From NCBI RefSeq assembly GCF_001540865.1, contig NC_033636.1, forward strand, positions 5,995,381 through 6,059,380: DNA of 64,000 bases, written 5' to 3'. Under the pieces are notes generated by a model. The model saw nothing but the letters and a program-made list of their open reading frames with translations, ran no database searches and had not been told where the DNA came from. Made by a program: the position numbers and the translations under genes. This document shows, piece after piece, positions 34,965 to 46,266 of the stretch. The stretch comes from Ananas comosus. Its lineage: Eukaryota > Streptophyta > Magnoliopsida > Poales > Bromeliaceae. Positions within the stretch are counted from its first letter, which is position 1, and every line of letters starts with the position of its first letter.

Positions 34965-35494
34965 CTAGGCTGGTATACTATCGGTAGCACGGAGGCCTAA
35001 GTTGTTTTCAATGATGCGGCTTCTAAATCGACGATCGGCTCCGTTAGACTTGATCTACACTATTGAAAGTATTTGAAAACTAAATTTCATAATTTTTTGA
35101 CATCATTTACCTATCAAACAAGTAGTCTAAAAATCAACGGCTGAAAATAAAAATTTTATAAAAAATGATGATAAAAGACTTGAATTTAAGATCAGCGATA
35201 CTGATCTTACTCTAAATAGTTAAAAAAAATTTCTATAAAAATTTCATTAATTTGGATTGTTTTACATCGTTAAATTTACAAATGCATCACATCTATCGTT
35301 AAAATTGTCAATTTTGAGACCTTTTAATCAATAGCCAAATAATGTCAAAAAATTATGAAATTTAGTTTCTAAATACTTTTAATAGTGTAGATCAAGTCTA
35401 ACGGAGCCGATCGTCGATTTGAAAGCCGCATCATTGAAAACAACTTGGTAGCACGGAGACCTCCGTGCTACCGATAGTATACCAACCTAGCTCT
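34962..35494. mobile_element. Fold-back element, family A copy 5
   Basis: Arms of about 150 bp nearly identical in inverted orientation: AGCTAGGCTGGTATACTATC and, from the right, AGCTAGGTTGGTATACTATC, then 'ATGATGCGGCTT', 'CGACGATCGGCTCCGTTAGA' and 'CTAAATTTCATAATTTTTTG'. The left terminal hairpin has lost one half (GCACGGAGGCC, then AAGTTG) while the right one is complete. (TA)n on the right. Confidence 0.9.
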
Positions 35495-35511
35495 ATATAT
35501 ATATATATATA

Positions 35512-35745
35512 TAGAGGCTGGAGCTACTATACTCTTATGAGTATAGACCTCCTTGTACTCATAAATTTTTAACCGTTGATTGATAGGATGTGTGGTTAGG
35601 ATGATGGTGGTTCCCACTTAAAATAATAGTGATCCCCTAGGATTGAGTGAGTAGTTAGTTTAATAGTATGATCTAACGGGTGGAAATGATCAATAAAATA
35701 AATTTAAAATTTATAAGTATAACGATGCCAATACTCATAAAAGTT
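35512..35745. mobile_element. Short fold-back element, family B-like copy, partial
   Basis: Left end GGCTGGAGCTACTATACTC with an ATGAGTATAGACC-type hairpin. The body 'GATAGGATGTGTGGTTAGGAT' is shared with the copies at 19069 and 28703. The right end is degenerate. (TA)n on the left. Confidence 0.7.
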
Positions 35746-36104
35746 GTAATGTGAAAGCGATGTGCGAATACTGTGATTAATGATGGGTACAATCAATTAC
35801 ATGTTTCATAATTTGATGACAAAAATATAATTTTACACGTACCCCACCCTCCAAGAAGTAAGAATGATCTTTTTTTTATTATTTTTATTTTTATTTTATT
35901 TTATTTTATTTATGTGTGTGTGGCCGGGAAGTCAGTCTTGGGCGAATGGGATTTGGAAGATTCCGACCTGCGGGACAGGCGCCCAATGAGTGACTTCTTC
36001 CCCCGTCATTGGATGCCACAAACTCCCCACGACTACCGACCTGCTGCCTACCTTATTTCGCGGGCGGCTTAGGATGAGTATGTATATAGCTATTATATAT
36101 ATAT
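35746..36104. other. Intergenic stretch, no gene seen
   Basis: AT-rich with one GC-richer segment (35935-36070) of unknown origin. No exon or RNA gene supported. Confidence 0.5.
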
Positions 36105-36610
36105 TGAGTGCGGCTATGATTGGCTTATTGGACAGTACGGAGGGTTCCGTATTTCCACTTATCTTCAATGTTCGGACTTTCAAATCGACGATCGGCTTCT
36201 GTTAGACTTGATCTTAGAGTATTCGATCATTTGCCTAGTGATCGAAGTGGCTCAAAATCAACGGCTGAAAATAAAAATCTTACAAAATATGATGATATGA
36301 CATTAAAATTTTAGATCAAAGTTATTGATCTTGTTTCATATGGTATAAAGAATTTTCTATCAAAATTTCATGTGATTTGGATATTTCTACACCGTTAAAC
36401 TTGCAACCGGCTCACCATGGCCATTAAAATTATTGATTTTGAGCCCCTTCGATCACTAGGCAAATGATATCGAAAAATCACAAAATTTATTTTCTAAATA
36501 CTTCAAATACTCTAGATCAACTCTAACGGAGCCGATCGTCGATTCGAAAGTCTGAACATCGAAAATAACTTAGAAACATGAAGGGCTCCGTGCTTCCATA
36601 AGCATACCAG

Positions 36611-36618
<8 letters not shown>
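36105..36618. mobile_element. Fold-back element, family A copy 6
   Basis: Left arm 'ATCTTCAATGTTCGGACTTTC' and 'CGACGATCGGCTTCTGTTAGA' pair with the right arm near 36515-36565. The left hairpin is TACGGAGGGTTCCGTA. (TC)n and (TA)n follow on the right. Confidence 0.8.
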
Positions 36619-36656
<38 letters not shown>

Positions 36657-36669
36657 TGATATATATATA

Positions 36670-38340
36670 TAGAGCTCACGGGCCAATCCATTTTTTAAGG
36701 AATAATTGCTAATATATCCCTTCAAAACTTCAAAAATATATAATTTATTTTTTTTTAATTTTAAATATATTCTTTATATATTCCTTAATTATTCAAAAAT
36801 TTTTCTGTAGTTACCATCCGTTAAGTTATCTCGGATTAAACGTGAGTTAAACGTTTAATAAAGGTAAAAAAAAATTAAATACCTCTTTTGTCCTTAATTT
36901 AAGTACAAATAAGAAAAGTTGGTCATGACAGGACTCAGGAGGGTATCTTTAAAAGGACAAAAAATCAAAATACTTCAAAATACTTCAAAATACTTCTTTT
37001 GTCCCTAATTTAAGGGCAAATAAGAAAAATTGATAATTACAGAAGGATATATTTGAAGGAGCAAAATAGTAATTTCACATAGATAACGACTGTTGCTAAC
37101 AGTTCAATAACAGAATTTAACTCTAGGAATATATTTGAAATAACTTGAAACGTTAAAAGTGTATTTTTTAAAAAATAGGGGTAATTTCATTCGTACCATG
37201 AAAAGTTCAAAATTATCGCAAATACCCCTACTAATTTGTAACATCAAAATTGCCCCCGCAAATATTTACTTTGTTTCAAAAATACCCTCAGCTCATTTTA
37301 ATCTTAATTATATCATGACATAATGAGGATTAAGAATGAAATTGTCCATTTTGCCCCTGAATATAAAAACTATTGAGGGGCATATAAATGTATGCGGCCC
37401 ATTTCTTTTTTTCTTTAATTTTTTATTCATTCAAATTTCGTTTATTTTGATTTCAAATATTGTAATCAGTTAAATCAGATACCGTTGGTTTCCGGCTAAA
37501 ATTTTCCATCCTAACCTTCATTTCCTATTGAGTCATTTGATAAAGTATAACCTTTTATTAGACTACAGAATGACTAAATAAAAATGAGCTAAACCACAGA
37601 GGGCAAATTAAAGATTACCCCAAATTATTTGTGAAAAAAAAGATTTATACATGGCCACCTATGCGACCTTGTAAGAGGTTGAGCTAAAAAATACAATGTA
37701 TTATCTACTACATTCTGAATGTGATAAACAGTTTACCACCTTTTATACTTCAATAGCTGTTGAATAGATGTTGAATGACATACATAATAAAACGGTGAAT
37801 TATTACTGCACTTAGAATTATTTACGGCACTCTAAATGCCGTACCGATTCACCTTTTTTCTTAACTCTAACGCAATGCAAATATGACTAGTTTAGATCTA
37901 TTTTTATAAATAAAATTTTTATATGCTTATTTTTAAAAATTAAAATATGAACAAACCTAATTTTGGAAAAAGTCCCGAAATACGAAATTTTAAAAAAAAT
38001 TTCCAATTTCTCGAAAACAAAAGGAATTTCCGAGTGGGTCGAGTTAACTAATAACATCTCGAGACAGTCACATTAATCAAAGAAAAGAACGGGCTTCATT
38101 ACAGCCCACTTTAGTTTTTTTTTTTTCCCTACACCCTTCTATTTTTATTTATTTATTTATTTTTTACTCATGACTCAACCATTTCTTTTCTCAATGCCTA
38201 CAATATAAGTAATAACCTATAATTGTTAGAGGAAGTTAACGCCTCCAGAAAATGCACTTATTGATAATATTCAAAGCCTATATTCGGCATATTTTGACAA
38301 AAAATAAACAATAATATTGAATGATAAAAAATATAGGAGT
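36670..38340. other. AT-rich tract with decayed inverted-repeat elements
   Basis: No gene. 37178-37621 has ends GGGGTAATTTCATTC and AAGATTACCCC that may bound a MULE-like MITE, but no target duplication was found. 37640-37980 resembles a decayed relative of the 23116-25236 element: 'AAACGGTGAATTATTACTG', 'CCGATTCACC' and 'GGAAAAAGTCCC'. Confidence 0.45.
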
Positions 38341-39605
38341 AGATCTTGTGTGCTATATATTAGGATCACGGAGACCTCCGTGCTTCTAAGCCGTTTTTGA
38401 TAATGTAACTTCCGAATTGACAATCGGCTCTATTAAACTTGATCTAATGTATTTGAACTATCTAGAAAATAAATTTTATGATTTTTCGATATCTTTTATC
38501 TGATGATCGAAAATACTCAAAATCAATGGTTGAAAATAAAAAATCTTACAAAAAATTATAATGTAGCACTAAAATTTTTGATCAGATATATTGATCTTGT
38601 TGTAATAGTATGAAAAATTTTCTATCAAAATTTTATATGATTTGAATGCTTTGAAAATAAAAAATCTTACAAAAAATTATGATGTAGCACTAAAATTTTC
38701 GATCAGATATATTGATCTTGTTATAGACAGTATAAAAAATTTTCTATCAAAATTTTATATGATTTGAATGCTTTTATACTGTTAAACTCGCAAATAGCAG
38801 ACATCAACCATTAAATATTGTTGATTTTGAATCTTTTGATCACTAGGTAAATGATATTGAAAATTCGTAAAAATTATTTTTTAAATACTTCGAATACGCT
38901 AGATCAAATCTAATAGAGCTGATCGTCGATTCGAAAGTTTCATAATTAAAAACAGCTTAGGAGCACGGTGTCAGGGACTTAGCGAAATTGCTATGCAATA
39001 TAAGTTCTTGGCTTAACTTCGCTAGCGGAGCGGATTGTTAAATAGCTCCGAACCCAACCCACTGTGGGGAGATGAAGGGTTTTGTAACTCCTCCCATCAA
39101 TGATGGAAGCTCAAAGGTTACAAAACTACTAAGAGTTAATAGGGTGACTTTTGGGCTTATGGCTCATTATGAGGGTGAGTTAATAGGTGCTTTAGTGGTG
39201 AGTTAATGTAGGCTAGATTCAATGTATCTAGGAGCCTATATATAGTGGGGTTTGGCTAAGGCCAAAGGACACAAGAGGGAGTGTGTGTGTATGCTGTAAT
39301 CTCTTTTTTTAAGTAGTGGAGTATTTAGTTTTTTGAGTGAACCTCTGCCCCTCTCTCTTTGTCATTCCCTTAGCATACTTAGTCGTAGGACGCGAAGGTC
39401 CGGACTAGCAATAGGGACGAAGGCTTGCCCATCTTCGAGCAGGAAGGCAGGCGCCGCACGGGCTTTGCGAACAGAAACAATAAGGCCGTGACAGTTGGTA
39501 TCAGAGCCGGTTCGAGGAGGAACCGTGTCGTTATCCGATGCGGGAATTGCCAACGTTGGGGGTGACCCTCCAAAGCAGCCCTCCAAGTGAAGCAAGAGCA
39601 AAGAG

Positions 39606-40715
39606 ATGCGAATCACAAGGGATTCTGTGTCGTTGGAGGACTGCCTTGCGCTGTTGGAGGACATAATATCGAAAATAGGTGAAAGATACATTGAAATGAC
39701 TGATACCTTTAACTCTTTTAACGACGAGGTCTGCAGCATAGAGGAAAGCGTCGCTACTGCCATGACAACCTTTCAAAGCGAACTCGAAAAGCTTCAGGGC
39801 AACATGACTCGCCATGACGAGGAGCGAAAGAACCTGATCGAGGAGCTCGTTGCTCGAGTCGATGAGGTCGAGGACCTCAAGACGAGAATGACGATCCTTG
39901 AAAAAGCGGTGACGCGTGGACATGAACCCCAAAGAGAGTCTACTTTGAAGGTACGTATCCCTGAGCCTCAAAATTTCAAGGGTACCCGCGATGAGAAGAA
40001 AATTGATAATTTTCGGTGGCACATGGAATGCTTCATCAAGGTGTTGCGGCTGGACGACGAGGAAGAGAAAGTCCAGGTTGCGTCTATGTACCTTGCTGAC
40101 GACGCGATGCTGTGGTGGCGTCGACGTTCTGCAGAGGCCGAGAAGGGTCAATGCCAACTAAAGACATGCGAGGACTTTGTGCGCGCGCTCAAGGCGCAGT
40201 TCTATCCCGAGCATGTCGAATATTTTGCGAGGAGGCAACTTCGACGGCTCAAACATTCGAGAACCTTGAAAGAGTATGTCCAAGAATACTCCAAGCTGAT
40301 GTTGGTGATCACCAACATAGCCGATGAGGATCGGCTATTCTTCTTCCTAGATGGCCTTCAGCCATGGGCGAACAAGGAGCTCGTGGTGCAAGACGTGAAG
40401 GACTTGAACTTTGCGATCGCTTTGGCGGAGAAGTTGCCGGAGTGGGAGCGAACCGAGGGCGATCGAGGTGAACCACCAAAGACGAGCGAGGCCAAAGGTG
40501 GGGGAGAGCACCGCGATCCAGGGAGCGCGAAGCGGCACAAGCCAAATCGTGATGCGATGATGCGAGGAGGCAACGACAGAATCCCGCCCCGCCGCCTGCA
40601 ACGATCTCGTGCTATGTTTGCGGCGAGAATCATTCGGCGCGGGACTGCCCAAACAGAAGCAACCACAAAGGTAAACAGGTTGCTGCGCTCCAAGCTGAGG
40701 AGGGTGAGGACGTGA
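39606..40715 (+). CDS. Gag of the non-autonomous element, frameshifted at zinc knuckle
   Basis: 369-codon frame. The N-terminal ~110 residues look coiled-coil (Glu/Leu rich, 'LVARVDEVEDLKTRMTILEK'). The Retrotrans_gag domain follows ('FKGTRDEKKIDNFRWHME', 'DDAMLWWRRR', 'FYPEHVEYFARRQLRRLKHS', 'FFLDGLQPWANKEL'). The CCHC knuckle (C-Y-V-C-G-E-N-H..D-C) is present near 40610-40650 but in another frame, so the reading frame has slipped by one base just before it and the C terminus shown by this ORF is spurious. Capsid-forming role is known for the family. The start at 39606 is the first ATG after the primer site. Confidence 0.82.
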   Translation: MRITRDSVSLEDCLALLEDIISKIGERYIEMTDTFNSFNDEVCSIEESVATAMTTFQSELEKLQGNMTRHDEERKNLIEELVARVDEVEDLKTRMTILEKAVTRGHEPQRESTLKVRIPEPQNFKGTRDEKKIDNFRWHMECFIKVLRLDDEEEKVQVASMYLADDAMLWWRRRSAEAEKGQCQLKTCEDFVRALKAQFYPEHVEYFARRQLRRLKHSRTLKEYVQEYSKLMLVITNIADEDRLFFFLDGLQPWANKELVVQDVKDLNFAIALAEKLPEWERTEGDRGEPPKTSEAKGGGEHRDPGSAKRHKPNRDAMMRGGNDRIPPRRLQRSRAMFAARIIRRGTAQTEATTKVNRLLRSKLRRVRT

Positions 40716-41697
40716 TCGAGCTGCCGAGGATGGGCGCGTTAAGGCTCGTCAACGTAGTTCGTGGACAGCAAATTGGCGACAAGCTCCGTAGAAGAGAGCT
40801 TATGTTCGTCGATGTGATCCTCAATGGGNTGGACAGTCAAGTGATGAAAAGCTCTGCAAGAGAGAGCTTATGTTCATCGATGTGACCCTCAACGGGAGGG
40901 CCACACGAGCTCATGAAGAGGCGGAGGCCAAGCAGTTAGGCCTCAAGCTCATGAAGGATGCAAGTCGCATCAAGGTTGTCAACTCTGAAGCGCGACCAAT
41001 CGCAGGAGTTGCAAAGAAGGTGGAGATAGCCATCGACTCGTGGAGGGGCAAGGCTAATCTTACTGCTGGGCCACTCGACGATTTCGGGGTGATCCTCGGG
41101 ATGGACTTCCTTGTTTCGTCAAAGGTGGTGCCCATGCCACATTTGTGGGTGCTGAGCTTCCTGGACGAGTCAATGCCTTGTATGGTTCCGATGTGTCGGG
41201 GTGAGCCGACAAAGGATCCAACTCTAACAGCCCTGCAGCTTGGCCAGGAGGTAAAGCGTGGGAAGGTTGAGGACCTCGAGGAGGAGGGCTTGAGCAGCAG
41301 AGAGACTGTCAAGTCTCATGCGGCGCTAAAGCAGCCAGCGCCCAAGCAAAGAGCAAGCCATTCTGTCAAGGAGCATGTAGGGACCAAGGTGAGTTCTACA
41401 GCTTCGCGGAGTGCGCGTGCGTGTCGCGGAGGACACGCACATTCGGTGAATTTTTCGCGCAGCGAGCTAGCTGGTGTTCGTGCTCAGAGGGGCGAGGCAT
41501 TGGGAGCTGGTGCGGAAGTGAAGGCGGACTGCGGTAGCAAGTCTCGGGGCCGTCCGGGCGCGAAGGTACGGCGGACTGTGCGAAAGGCTACGCGAACCAA
41601 GAGCAGCTTGGCGCGCGACGAGGGCGTCTGCGCGTTAGATGGGGGAGAATGTCATGGACTTAGCGAAATTGCTATGCAATCTAAGTTCTTAGCCTAA
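40700..41697 (+). pseudogene. Retropepsin-like remnant without catalytic Asp motif
   Basis: The second half of a plant retroviral-type aspartic protease domain is recognisable ('EAKQLGLKLMKDASRIKVVN', 'LDDFGVILGMDFL'). The D-T-G catalytic triplet expected just before it is missing: the sequence passes from 'VTLNGRATRA' to 'HEEAEAKQLG'. The N at 40829 is flanked by near-identical segments (about 40788-40828 and 40855-40897, both with 'GAGAGCTTATGTTC'), so part of the break may be an assembly fault. From about 41330 the frame is Lys/Arg/Ser/Ala rich and unrecognised. Confidence 0.7.
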
Positions 41698-42435
41698 CTT
41701 CGCTAGCGGAGCGGGTCATTAAAGAGTCCCGAACCCACCACCGTGGGGAGATGAAGGGGTTTGTAACTTCTTCCATCAATGATGGAAGCTCAAAGGTTAC
41801 AAAACTACCGAGAGTTAATATGGTGACTCTTGGGCTTATGGCTCATTATGAGGGTGAGTTAATAGGTGCTTTAATGATGAGTTAGTGTAGGCTAGATTCA
41901 ATATATCTAAGAGCCTATATATAGTGGGGTTTGGCTAAGGCCAAAGGACACGAGAGGGAGTGTGTGTGTGTGTGTGCTGTAATATCTTTTTCTAAGTAGT
42001 GGAGTACTTAGTTTTTTGAGTGAACCTCTGCCTCTCTCTCTTTGTCATTCCCTTTGCATACTTAGTCGTAGAATGCGAAGGTCCGGGCTAGTAATAGGGA
42101 CGAAGGCTTGCCCATCTTCGAGCAGGAAGGCGGGCGTCGCACGGGCTTTGCGAACAGAAACAATAAGGCCGTGACAACGGGCTCCTAATAGCACACAAAT
42201 CTTGCTCAAAATATAGTTGAAGATAACTTGACAGGAGCTTTTAACGAATCTATCGAGGAGGCATATTTTTGCTCTTTCTTTTTTATGATATAACAAGAGT
42301 CTTTTAATAGAATTGCTATCTTCTATCTAAATTAATAAGTTTAGTGATAGAAATATAGAAATTGATGAAAAAATAATAATTCAGTAATATCCTTGAGAAA
42401 AGAGAATAAAATAGTGTAGCAAGTAAAAATAAATT

Positions 42436-44402
42436 GGGCTAATTGCATATATATATTCTTGCAAATATAATGAATTGCAAATATATCCCTACAAAGTTCA
42501 AGTTTCATATGTTGTTCCTATAAAAGTTCTAATATTTTTAAATATGTCCCTCTGATTTGTTACTGTCATGCCCCGGATTACACGTTTTCCGGGCACACCG
42601 ACAAATCCGCCGTATACAAAAAAATTTTTCATGTATACGAAGCGATAGCTGTACCTGTAAATCATACAATACTACTAACAGTAGTATAGAGCTGCTAGAA
42701 GAACCAGAAATAAAACAAACCGAGTTCCATATACATAACGCCAAATCCAAGATACAAAATTACTCGCACTGGCGAGTTAAACAACTCTATGTACATGAAC
42801 TCCACCAAAAAGTAACTACCTGCTGCAGGTGATCCTCTAACTCGACTCGTCGGATAGGGCTCTAACTCGTGACGCCCTTGCCTCAGTCCAGATCAGCAAC
42901 AGCAGCAACCGAAGACGATGGCTCTGCAAAAGAAATAGGGTAACAACAGGGCGTGAGAACTACTGTAAAACAAGTAGTCCTTAGTGGGTGCCGCCCTCAA
43001 CAACATCGGTCCACCCACTAAGTCTACAGAAGGGAGTAAGGATAGTAGTAAATGCAGGAATAAAATCTACCGCTATGAATCACTACACTATTATGCTCTA
43101 CATTAACCAACTGTAGGAAATGTCAAATCTAATCCAATCTAATCGGGACTGTAAGCATACCCGTCCCTGAGACTGTGAACACACTCGTCCCTGCCCAGTT
43201 GCGACTATCCAGCTACCTCCACACTATCTAGTCCGTGGAGAGCAAGTCCAACCGGCATGAGCGACACCAGCGCGAAAGCACGACGCCCATCTCCGGAGTG
43301 GCACTCGTGGGAGCTACCCAACCGAGTATGCAGCGTATCTCTGTCGAGCTCAATCAGGCTCTACCTCAAGCCAAAATCCAAGTAACCGACTCTAACTGGT
43401 CTAACCACCAACAGGTCACGTGCCCTCGGCACAATCCGTCGCCAAAAAGGCGATATGGGTCCACCGTTAACCTCGACGGCACCCAACAGTCCGGAACAGT
43501 CTGAACGCTACTATAAAAATATACTCGGCATCCCAGCACGAGCGTAACTGAAAGCTAAACTATCTGGAATACTCACTATGAGGATACTGCTACAGTATAA
43601 AATAATACAACGGCCCCTAGGGCTAAATTAGGTAGTGCAACTGATGACAGGTCTAACTCGCCGGTTTTCTCCTAATTTAATTTTCAAGTCCAACATGTAT
43701 AAATTACTTAATTTATTATCACATGCTCCAAATTCAGATTTGCAATTCACATAATAATTCATGAATTCGAGCTAAAGTAAACTACACAAAATATGAAATT
43801 TACACATGTTGACTACTAAGCACTTAGGGGTATAAGCCGATGATTAACCCACCTTAGTCGCTAATCCCCGGCAGCGAGGAAGTCCCAACACAAGGGAATG
43901 CCCTGCTGGATCAACCAAACACCTCCAAAGGCCAGAAGTCAAGCTCCCGCCAAACTCTACACGTAGAATCCGACAATAAGCATCAATTCTGCCTCAAAAA
44001 CAGCAACAGAGAAGAGCAAAATTCCGACCTAGCAAACCTTTACCAAATCCAGCAAGTAAGGGCTTCGTGGATTCCTCTCGAAGTCCTGAATCCAACGAAC
44101 CAAATCTCGTCAAAATCCGACACTCCTACGTCGAGTACGAGCCGAAACGCCAACGATCGACATTGGAAATCTGTAGGGACAACACCTAGCTCGAATTTGA
44201 AGAAGCTTGGAAATAAAGATGCAATTTGACGGCACACCCACCTCGACAGCGACACTAGTATCTGTGCGACGTCGAGGACGGCGGTAACACACCCTCGCCC
44301 GGCCTCGCGATGCTACGGCGACAAACGTGGGCTCGAACGGCTCCGCGGCGCGACGTCGACGGCGAATCTACTCTACCCAAGCTCCTTCTATTCGATCAAT
44401 GC

Positions 44403-44440
<38 letters not shown>

Positions 44441-45201
44441 GAGGAGGAGAAGAGTGGCAAATAGCTCTCTCTCTCTCTGCTCCTACACGTATATATCAAG
44501 GGGATGAAGAGTTGATACAAACGAGGCAAGCAAATTTACCAAAAAGCCTACCACCAACTCAAATGTACCGGTACACATGCAAGTGTACCAGTACAGATGC
44601 CAACCCGAGAGCAGCTGCGCGTAGCCTGTGCAGTGTACCGGTACACCATACTTGCTGTACCGGTACAGCAAGCAGAAAAACAGCTATTTGCAGATTTTTC
44701 TTACTAAATGCTGCTCTCGCGTCGCACAGAGTCCGTTTTGCGTCTATTTCGCGCCAACGCGACTCAGACTTGTCCCGACACTCTCCAGAGCTGTCGACAA
44801 GCCTTCACTGCTAAACACCAGGGATCTCACAGTTACCGTTAGAGAACTGCATATTTTTTAATAGTAGATAAGTAAAATGTCAATTTTGCCATCACAAATA
44901 TGTCTTTTCGAAAGCCTCAACTGCTATAATCGTGTGGAAATGTATCCCAAAAAAATTTACAGGATTTTGATTGAGAGAAGAAGGTATAATATAAAAAGGG
45001 TAAAAATATCAACTTACTTCATTGACTAACTAGGGTTAAGTATTTGACTTATGATTAACTAAATTTTTTTTAACGGATTCTAATGACAGGGATATATTTG
45101 AAAATATTAGGATTTTTACGGGAACAACATATGAAAGTTGAACTTTACAAAACTATATTTGCAATTTACTATATTTGCGAGGACCTGTATGTAATTAACC
45201 C
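42436..45201. mobile_element. MULE-type MITE interrupted by a solo LTR
   Basis: Ends GGGCTAATTGCATA and TGTAATTAACCC with a perfect 9-bp target duplication AAATAAATT (42427-42435, 45202-45210). Inverted arms of about 130 bp: 'GTTCAAGTTTCATATGTTGTT' at left against 'AACAACATATGAAAGTTGAAC' at right. Without the inserted LTR it is about 490 bp, non-coding. Confidence 0.93.
42564..44831 (-). mobile_element. Solo LTR (Ty3-like, same family as 1129-3301)
   Basis: TGTCATGCCCC start, ATCTCACA end, and a perfect 5-bp duplication GTTAC (42559-42563, 44832-44836). 2268 bp. Orientation is taken from the LTR of the gag-bearing element at 1129. (GA)n at 44404-44438. The frames inside are not genes. Confidence 0.95.
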
Positions 45202-45210
45202 AAATAAATT

Positions 45211-46266
45211 TGAGGCATATCGTAAGATTGATTAAAAAAAACAATAGTTCAATTGTTTCTTTGATTTAAAAAAAAAAACTATACTTCAAATGAAAATAAC
45301 ATTAAAGTTAAAGTATATGTATTAGTGCATAATTAAGCCAAAAGAAAAATCTGGGCATGATCCAAATTTTTTTGGCACTAGGAATTTTATGTTGGCCCAG
45401 ATTAGATTGGATTTGACATGTAAAAGGGCAATGGTCAAGTCTAATAGTAGCAGCAACCTATTGTGTTTAAACTGCCAGCTCAAAATACTTAAATTTAATT
45501 ATTAATTATAAAATAATTAATTCTGATGTATCTAAGCATAATTTTACTATAGACTATTGGAGTGTCACAAACATCACACACTGCTTTTGTCGTTAATTAG
45601 TGCTGTTGGTTCTGATCTTCTTTAAATTTGTTTTAATCCAAGCAAGTTTATCATAGATAACTTATTCTGATATCTAAATAGGACCTTAGAATAATAAAAC
45701 TTGAAGATTATTGTATAAATTGGAACGAATTAAAATTCAATGACCAACAAGCAAACTAATAGTGCAATTAATTTTCCCACTTCACCTACTCAAAAGCTCA
45801 TTAGAATGGTCCTCTTTGTGATATTGTATATCTTATTATCCACTCTCCTCTTCATTTACGACTATGAAGGAAAAAAACAAAAAAAAAAAAATGACACTTC
45901 CCAGATTTCATCTCCTTTCAAACCATGTTCCCTGCAAGGTTAGGCTGGATTAGAAACCATTAAAAATAAGTTTCTTAAATTTGTCAGTTAATAGTTCAAG
46001 AGCTGAATCATACTTTTATGAACCACACTTAATAACCTTTTTTCTCACCAAACAAACCAATGAACAGTGACAAGTTGGAGTTTTAAGATCAAACTAATTA
46101 GTTCACAAAAACTCTTTAAAACTTTTTAAAGAGTTACTGCCTTCAGAAACATTGCTGGAAAGGCTACAAGAATTTACAAACATTTAAGAATGATCGGAAG
46201 GTTATAAAACACTGGAAAAAAGCCTTTTTTTTTTGGGCATATTTGCCAACATAAACATAATTAACC
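45211..46266. other. AT-rich intergenic stretch
   Basis: Lies immediately 3' of the minus-strand gene ending at 46267. No exon, RNA gene or clear transposon end seen. Confidence 0.6.

Larger units (their letters stand above)
38969..42176 (+). mobile_element. Complete gag-only LTR retrotransposon
   Basis: LTRs 38969-39493 and 41650-42176 (TG..CA), primer site at 39496-39508 (TGGTATCAGAGCC), and purine tract GATGGGGGAGAA just before the 3' LTR. Flanks ACGG at 38965-38968 and 42177-42180 are the target duplication (4 bp, or 5 bp with one mismatch). Total 3.2 kb. The internal region holds gag and a protease-like remnant but no reverse transcriptase or integrase, so it is non-autonomous. By eye the LTRs differ at about two dozen positions in their first ~280 bases, so insertion is not recent. 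Confidence 0.93.
38341..42203. mobile_element. Fold-back element, family A copy 7, split by an LTR retrotransposon
   Basis: Left arm 38341-38968 begins AGATCTTGTGTGCTATATATTA. The right remainder, 42177-42203, reads GGGCTCCTAATAGCACACAAATCTT, its inverted match. The retrotransposon sits exactly inside the right terminal hairpin. The body carries an internal duplication: 'AAAAATCTTACAAAAAATTATGATG' and 'ATCAGATATATTGATCTTGTT' occur twice (about 38540-38620 and 38660-38720). Confidence 0.85.
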
